This document shows, piece after piece, positions 59,283-64,000 of a stretch of DNA of 64,000 bases. The notes beneath the pieces were generated by a model, which was given only the letters and a program-made list of their open reading frames with translations, had not been told where the DNA came from and ran no database searches. The position numbers and the translations under genes are program-made. Source of the stretch: Miltoncostaea sp050249835 (GTDB taxonomy: Bacteria > Actinomycetota > Thermoleophilia > Miltoncostaeales > Miltoncostaeaceae); the NCBI GenBank assembly GCA_050249835.1, contig JBFWPT010000012.1, forward strand, positions 1 through 64,000, given 5' to 3'. How positions within the stretch are numbered: the first letter of the stretch is position 1; every line of letters starts with the position of its first letter.

Positions 59283-60134
59283 TCAGACGGCCTCCGGAGG
59301 CTCCCCGGGGTCCCCGCCCTCGTACGCCGCCCAGAGCCGGGACCGCAGGTCCTCCGCGGCCCGCCGGGGGCTCTCGGCGAAGATGATCGACCGGCTCGCG
59401 GAGACCAGGGCGCCGGCGGGGCGGCCGCCGAAGGCCGGGCCGAGGTCCTCGGGGCGTCCGCCCTGGGCGCCGACGCCGGGGATGAGGAAGGGCTGGTCCG
59501 GCATGAGGGCGCGCAGGGCGACCATCCGCTCGGGCACGGTCGCGCCCACCACGGCGCCGACGTTCGAGATGCCCGAGGCGTCGACCCCGGGCGCCCCCCA
59601 ATCCGCCACCTTGCGGGCCACGGCCTCGTGCCAGAGGCCGCCGCCGGCGAGCGGCAGGTCCTGCAGCTCCGCGGCGCCCGGGTTGGAGGTGCGCACGAGG
59701 GCGAACAGGCCGCGCCCGCCGGCGCCGGCGGCCTCCACGAACGGGGCCATCGCGTCGCCGCCGAGCATCGGGTTCACCGTGAGCGCGTCGATGGGGGTGC
59801 GCAGGAAGGCGTCGGCGTAGGCCTGGCTCGTGACCCCCACGTCGCCGCGCTTCGCGTCGGCGATCACCAGCAGGCCGGCCTCGGAGGCCGCCGCGGCGAC
59901 GCGCTCGAAGGCGTCCCACCCGGCCGTCCCGAAGCGCTCGAAGGTGGCGAGCTGCAGCTTGGCCGCGACGCAGGCGGGGCCGGCGGCGGCGATGGCCCGG
60001 CGGCAGAACGCGCGGGCGCCCTCCGCCCCGCCCGGGACGCGCGCGGGGTCGGGGTCGAGGCCGAGCACGACCTGGCTGCCGCGCGCCTCGACGGCGGCGG
60101 TCAGGCGCGCGCCGAAGCCCTCGCCCGCGGTCAC
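59283..60134 (-). CDS. pyrF: Orotidine 5'-phosphate decarboxylase (type 2)
   Basis: A 283-residue enzyme with QVVLGLDPDPARV, the catalytic ADAKRGDVG and the C-terminal FLIPGVGAQGG, as in the longer type 2 (mycobacterial-like) form. It makes UMP from OMP. GTG 60134 overlaps the transporter stop (GTGA). Confidence 0.95.
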   Translation of the reverse strand: MTAGEGFGARLTAAVEARGSQVVLGLDPDPARVPGGAEGARAFCRRAIAAAGPACVAAKLQLATFERFGTAGWDAFERVAAAASEAGLLVIADAKRGDVGVTSQAYADAFLRTPIDALTVNPMLGGDAMAPFVEAAGAGGRGLFALVRTSNPGAAELQDLPLAGGGLWHEAVARKVADWGAPGVDASGISNVGAVVGATVPERMVALRALMPDQPFLIPGVGAQGGRPEDLGPAFGGRPAGALVSASRSIIFAESPRRAAEDLRSRLWAAYEGGDPGEPPEAV

Positions 60135-61048
60135 AGGAGCAGCGCCCGCCACGCGGGCAGGGTGACGGTGGACAGCAGCGTCGTCACGACGACGGCGCTG
60201 GCGAGGACGTCCGATCTGAGTCCGGAGCGGGTGCCGATCACGAGCGACATCATGGCGGTCGGCATGGCCGCCATGATGACGACCGTGTTGCGGACGTCCC
60301 CCTCGAGGCGCAGGAGGGCCGCGATCGCGACCCCCAGGAGGGTCGCCAGGCCGAGCTTCACCACGACCACGTAGCCCAGCTCGCGCCAGAGCCGCTCCAC
60401 CCCGCGCAGGTCCAGCATCAGCCCCGCGTAGATCATCGTCAGCGGCAGGGTGGCGGCGCCCAGGATCTCGAAGGGGCGCTCGACCAGCGCCGGCAGGTCC
60501 TCCACCCCGGCCAGGTTCACCGCGAGCCCCGCCACGAGCGCCCACGTCGGCGGCAGCAGCAGGGAGCGCCCCAGGTCGCCCAGCGACACCCGCGGCCCGT
60601 CGTCGGGGCGGCCGTACGCCGTGGCGACCGCGACGGTCGACGTCCAGGTGATGATCCCCGTCGCCAGGGCGTCGTACATGACCGCCGCCGGCAGCGAGAA
60701 GCCGTCGCCGGACGCCGCGATCAGGGGGAGCCCGAAGAAGCCGGTGTTGCCGACGGCCGTCGCGACGATGAGCGCCCCTGCCCGCGGGCGCTCCATGCCC
60801 CAGACGCGGGTGGACAGGCCGACGATGCCGAGCAGGATGAGGTGGATCGCGAAGCCCGCGACCGGCACCAGCACGAGCGTCCCGTCCAGGTCGGCGTTGA
60901 CCAGGATCAGGAAGATCAGGGGCGGCAGCGCGAGGTGGATGACCACCCGCACCAGCAGCGGGCCGTCCTCGCGCCGGATCACCCCCGCGCGGCGCGCGAC
61001 GGCCCCCGCGAGGATGATGAGGAGCGCGCCGAAGGCGGTCTCGGTCAC
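60131..61048 (-). CDS. AEC-family (auxin efflux carrier-like) transporter
   Basis: A 305-residue membrane protein with about ten predicted helices in two halves; the GNTGFFGLPL and TLPLTMIYAGLML motifs fit AEC permeases. These export or import organic anions. GTG 61048. It overlaps pyrF by 4 nt; a link to pyrimidine metabolism (orotate, for example) is speculative. Confidence 0.88.
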   Translation of the reverse strand: MTETAFGALLIILAGAVARRAGVIRREDGPLLVRVVIHLALPPLIFLILVNADLDGTLVLVPVAGFAIHLILLGIVGLSTRVWGMERPRAGALIVATAVGNTGFFGLPLIAASGDGFSLPAAVMYDALATGIITWTSTVAVATAYGRPDDGPRVSLGDLGRSLLLPPTWALVAGLAVNLAGVEDLPALVERPFEILGAATLPLTMIYAGLMLDLRGVERLWRELGYVVVVKLGLATLLGVAIAALLRLEGDVRNTVVIMAAMPTAMMSLVIGTRSGLRSDVLASAVVVTTLLSTVTLPAWRALLL

Positions 61049-61275
61049 GCCGGGATCACGCCGCCGAGGGTACCAGCGCCCCGGCGGCGGACCCGAGCGG
61101 ATCCGGGCCAGGAGCCAGTCGTGAAACCAAGGTCGTGCGATCCGCCGAGCGAAAACCGAGTGATCCGGATGGCCGCGGCCACCGCCGATGCCCGGAGGGC
61201 CTCGGTGGTGACGCGGGCGCCGGAGCGCGAAGGTTTGCAGCCGGCGGGCGTGCGACCGACTTTCGCGACAGGCTC

Positions 61276-62778
61276 CTAGACGGGCGGGCGCACCTCGCGC
61301 CAGTAGAAGGTCTCCCAGGAGCCCTCGAGCACCGGGTAGAGCGGCGGCCGCAGGCGGGCGAGCGTCTCGTCCCACTGGTACTCGCGGTTCTCGAACATCG
61401 ACGCGTACCCGCCGCCGAAGGTCGTCTGCGAGCCGATGTAGAGCATCGAGTCGTGGTTGCCCGTCTGCGAGGAGCGGTTCGTGCGCCACTGCCCCGACTG
61501 CGCGAGCGTGGCGGCGCGCCACGTCAGCACCGACGGCGTGTACTCGGTGATGATGACCTCGCCGGCGGCGATCAGGCCGAGGATGTCGTTGCCCGGCGAG
61601 GCGTAGGCGATGTTCCCGCCGATGTAGACGTTGCCCTTGGTCGCGACGCTCACGAAGCCGTTGACCACCGAGGGGCGCGGGCCGTTGGTCGCGCCGCAGT
61701 TGTCGCGGCGGGTGCTGCCGTCGGAGACGATCACCGACTGCTCGAAGTACATGTACGCGAGCGCCGTGCCCGAGGGCAGGGTGACCGTGGGCCTGCAGAT
61801 GTAGCCGTTGGAGCCGATCGAGGCGCCCGGGTTGGTGGTGTTGTCGATCATCCACACCCGCACCCGGCCGTCGGCCAGGAACTGGATCATCCACGCGTCC
61901 GCCGAGGGGTCGTTGAACTCGAGGTTCTGCGCGCGCGCGGCGTCGCGGATGTCCAGCCGGGTCTTGGTGAACTGGCCGAAGTCGATCGGCGTCGGGAACT
62001 GGTCGCTGAACGACGGCACGGTCGCCGACGTGTAGGCGCCCTCCTGGTAGACCGACGACGGCACCGAGTTGCTCGTGCAGGCCGCGCTGGAGTTCCCGTG
62101 CGAGCACGTGAAGTGGGCGGCGTAGGCCGGGGCCCGGGCGACGCCCTGGTGGTTGATGTCCACCGCCGAGTAGAGCTTGCCGGTCGTCGTCGCCGCGGAG
62201 CCGTACCGGATGGTCGCGTTGGAGATCATCTGGAAGTCGGCGAGGGACGACGGGCGCACCTGGCTCTGGATCGTCCGCGTCACCGGAGCCGACGAGGCGC
62301 GGTCGGACTGCGCCGTCGAGAGGACCGTGACGATGTCGGAGCCCGGCGGCGGCGGCGTCACGCGCAGCGAGTAGGCCGCGTTCCCGAACCGGCCCTCCTG
62401 CAGGGGGCGCCAGGTCTGCGGCGGGCCCGCGTAGGTCCAGGTGACCCCGGGGGTCCAGTCGGAGCCCGGCGGGAACACCCGGCCGGTGGGGTCGATGCGC
62501 GGGTCCTCGGCGGGGTCCACGTAGTGCTCGTAGTAGCGGGGGTCCTCCACGAGGCGCGACACGTACTGGTTGACGCCCGCGTCGGCGACCTGGATGGCGA
62601 TGTCGGCGCGCGCCTGGCGGGCGGTCTGGTGGGTGCTGCTGCGGGCGAACGAGAGGCTCGCGAGGACCAGCAGCGCGAGGATGCCCGTCAGCGCGATCGT
62701 GGTGATGAGGCTGGAGCCGCGCTGGCGGCCCAGCCGGCCCCGCCCGTCAGAACCGGACGGCATTGCGGAGTGCGACAT
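61276..62778 (-). CDS. Type IV pilus-associated protein with PilX-like N-terminus
   Basis: A 500-residue protein with a basic start and a single hydrophobic N-terminal helix (SSLITTIALTGILALLVLASL) followed by ARQARADIAIQVADAGVNQY, the pattern of PilX-type minor pilin proteins. The large extracellular part is Ser/Thr/Asn/Tyr-rich with four Cys. ATG 62778 overlaps the upstream gene by 32 nt; ATG 62763 is an alternative. Function in pilus assembly or adhesion is inferred. Confidence 0.82.
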   Translation of the reverse strand: MSHSAMPSGSDGRGRLGRQRGSSLITTIALTGILALLVLASLSFARSSTHQTARQARADIAIQVADAGVNQYVSRLVEDPRYYEHYVDPAEDPRIDPTGRVFPPGSDWTPGVTWTYAGPPQTWRPLQEGRFGNAAYSLRVTPPPPGSDIVTVLSTAQSDRASSAPVTRTIQSQVRPSSLADFQMISNATIRYGSAATTTGKLYSAVDINHQGVARAPAYAAHFTCSHGNSSAACTSNSVPSSVYQEGAYTSATVPSFSDQFPTPIDFGQFTKTRLDIRDAARAQNLEFNDPSADAWMIQFLADGRVRVWMIDNTTNPGASIGSNGYICRPTVTLPSGTALAYMYFEQSVIVSDGSTRRDNCGATNGPRPSVVNGFVSVATKGNVYIGGNIAYASPGNDILGLIAAGEVIITEYTPSVLTWRAATLAQSGQWRTNRSSQTGNHDSMLYIGSQTTFGGGYASMFENREYQWDETLARLRPPLYPVLEGSWETFYWREVRPPV

Positions 62779-63397
62779 CGGTGCTCAGCTCCAGCGTCGT
62801 TGCGGCGTTGCCCGTCCTCTGGCTCACCAGGAACCGGACGGAGATCTGCGCGATGTTGCGCATCTGATTGCTGGGAGGCGTTGCGGCGAGCGCGAGGCCC
62901 GTCCGGGTGAAGGCGCGGAACGCGGGCGCCGCGGTCGTGTTGCCGACGGAGGCGATGAGCACCTCCCGCCGGGTGTACGAGCCGTAGGTGAAGGGGAAGG
63001 TGGCGCCGACCGGCGCGGCGGCCTCGCGGATGAGCTGGCCGGACACGATCGAGTACCGGACCTTCTCGGGCCGCGGGACCATGGCCGCGGTGGTGCGCAG
63101 CGGGTCGACGTACATCTCGACGACCGTCGGGCTCAGGGAGATGACCGGGGAGGTGAGCCCGTCGTCGGGGGAGATCGCCTGGCGGGCCTCGCGGGCGAAC
63201 CGGTCGATCGCCGTCCGGCCGTCGCCCTGTGCCCGCGCCTGCGACTCGTGGGTCCGCGCCGAGTCCGCCCCGGCGAAGAAGAACCCGAAGAGCGCGATGG
63301 CGAAGACGCTCGCCAGGATGATCCCCATCAGCAGCTCGATGAGGGTGAACCCGCCGCCGGAGCGGCGGCGGCCCATGACCGCGCGCGCCCGCCTCAT
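62747..63397 (-). CDS. Type IV prepilin-like protein (PilW/minor pseudopilin)
   Basis: A 216-residue protein with the type III prepilin signal GGFTLIELLMGIILAS: cleavage after Gly, Phe at +1 and Glu at +5. The rest is a variable pilin-like domain. A prepilin peptidase must be encoded elsewhere. The ATG overlaps the upstream gene's stop (ATGA). Confidence 0.9.
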   Translation of the reverse strand: MRRARAVMGRRRSGGGFTLIELLMGIILASVFAIALFGFFFAGADSARTHESQARAQGDGRTAIDRFAREARQAISPDDGLTSPVISLSPTVVEMYVDPLRTTAAMVPRPEKVRYSIVSGQLIREAAAPVGATFPFTYGSYTRREVLIASVGNTTAAPAFRAFTRTGLALAATPPSNQMRNIAQISVRFLVSQRTGNAATTLELSTDVALRNAVRF

Positions 63398-64000
63398 GGC
63401 ACCGTGTAGGTCACGGTCTGGCCGCCGAGGGCCTGGACCACCTTGCCGGCGCTCCAGGTCGGGTTGCCGCCCGAGAAGCCGACCGCGATGTACGCGTTGT
63501 AGTCGCCGGCGGCGAGGCCCGTGAAGTCGGCGCGGCCGAAGTTGTTCGTCGCCTGCGACGCGTCGTAGGTGCCGGAGATGGCCTGCAGCCGCACCAGGCG
63601 GTTGGAGGCGCCGGCGTTGAGGCGGATGGTGCCGGTGTTGCTCGACGGCACCAGGTACATCGTGAGCGGCGTGGTCTGGTTCTGGTTGATCGTCGCCAGG
63701 ATCGAGCCGGCGCCGTACCCCGGCTGCGCGGCCGACACGACGTAGCTCGCGGTGCCGGAGGGCGGCAGGCAGAAGCGGACGAAGCCGGAGGCGTTCGCCG
63801 TGCGCACCCGCGGGGCCGTGAGGGTGCCGCCGGACACCTGCACCTGCGCGCCCGGGATGGGCGGGTTGCCGCCGGCCGTGCTCCGGATCGTGACGTCCAG
63901 GTAGCCGCTCGGCTGGCGCGTCAGGGAGAAGTTGAACGCCTCGGTGGTGTTGTTCGGGTACCCCGTCGGCACCGGCCGGGTGATCGTCGCGTTCGCGTAG
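63394..64000 (-). CDS. Extracellular carboxypeptidase-regulatory-like domain protein, 5'-truncated
   Basis: The frame remains open at the window end, so the N-terminus is missing. What is visible is a beta-sandwich with carboxypeptidase-regulatory-like pieces (YLDVTIRSTAGGNPPIPGAQVQV, ANASGFVRFCLPP and PLTMYLVPSS) and about two domains. In the context of the pilin genes, the missing part may hold a prepilin signal (PilV-like). Confidence 0.75.
   Translation of the reverse strand, partial: YANATITRPVPTGYPNNTTEAFNFSLTRQPSGYLDVTIRSTAGGNPPIPGAQVQVSGGTLTAPRVRTANASGFVRFCLPPSGTASYVVSAAQPGYGAGSILATINQNQTTPLTMYLVPSSNTGTIRLNAGASNRLVRLQAISGTYDASQATNNFGRADFTGLAAGDYNAYIAVGFSGGNPTWSAGKVVQALGGQTVTYTVP

Noticed and set aside
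61049..61275. Possible small gene in the gap before the pilus operon stop
   Set aside because: The 227-nt gap has lower GC but no frame with a start, ribosome-binding site and recognisable protein; probably the end of one operon and promoter of the next.

Overview
This is a very GC-rich (roughly 75% by eye), gene-dense bacterial chromosome segment with many GTG and TTG starts, 4-nt stop/start overlaps (GTGA, ATGA) and few promoters. The linked order rplM-rpsI-glmM-glmS-acpS, a SUF-only Fe-S operon with SufU, a GuaB3-type IMP dehydrogenase relative and abundant secreted beta-propeller proteins point to an actinobacterium, most likely a deep-branching one such as the class Thermoleophilia. The phylum is fairly secure; the class is an inference.

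Layout. (1) 1-15057: an accessory surface/signalling block. It opens with the end of a TolB-like propeller protein, then a translationally coupled pair: an FHA/PqqD-like/M50 membrane protease and a large M23 endopeptidase/glucosaminidase with no signal peptide but a leader-like N-terminus and a zinc ribbon. Two secreted propeller proteins follow, then a PAAR-like protein with a Ser/Thr kinase (minus strand), divergent from an orphan NarL-type response regulator that is overlapped by a third secreted propeller protein. Three of the secreted propeller proteins share one C-terminal module of about 200 residues. (2) 15076-23589: a SufR-like regulator, one more secreted repeat protein, and the operon sufB-sufD-Rieske-sufC-sufS-sufU-sufT-A-type carrier. 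(3) 23590-30254: an intergenic repeat cluster, two divergent alpha/beta hydrolases, then a cell-wall hydrolase cluster (M23, NlpC/P60, glucosaminidase fused to a catalytically dead NlpC/P60 domain, M15). (4) 30262-43489: housekeeping: RNB nuclease, cobalamin adenosyltransferase, CAP protein, cca, alr, nnrDE, a MarR/thioredoxin-like divergent pair, acpS, glmS, glmM, rpsI, rplM, a small Cys/His zinc protein and an S4 RNA-binding protein. (5) 43629-50159: a Vgb-like propeller, an unknown lower-GC gene, an HTH-citrate synthase divergent from a DRE-TIM metallolyase, and an FAD monooxygenase. (6) 50193-61048: purine/pyrimidine and wall metabolism (guaA, guaB3, pyrF, a D,D-carboxypeptidase), an RNase-type MBL protein, an RTX/PD40 surface protein, a PfkB kinase and an AEC transporter. 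(7) 61276-64000: a type IV pilin-like minor-component operon running off the window end.

The most promising undescribed system is the FHA-PqqD-M50 protease coupled to the leader-bearing wall hydrolase (875-5333). Other items worth a second look are the PAAR-like/kinase/response-regulator locus, the shared C-terminal module, the pseudo-NlpC fusion, two probable CTG start codons, a glmM reading frame with no usable start codon, leader hairpins before rplM and guaB3, and the intergenic repeats after the suf operon. No tRNA, rRNA, CRISPR array or insertion sequence was recognised.
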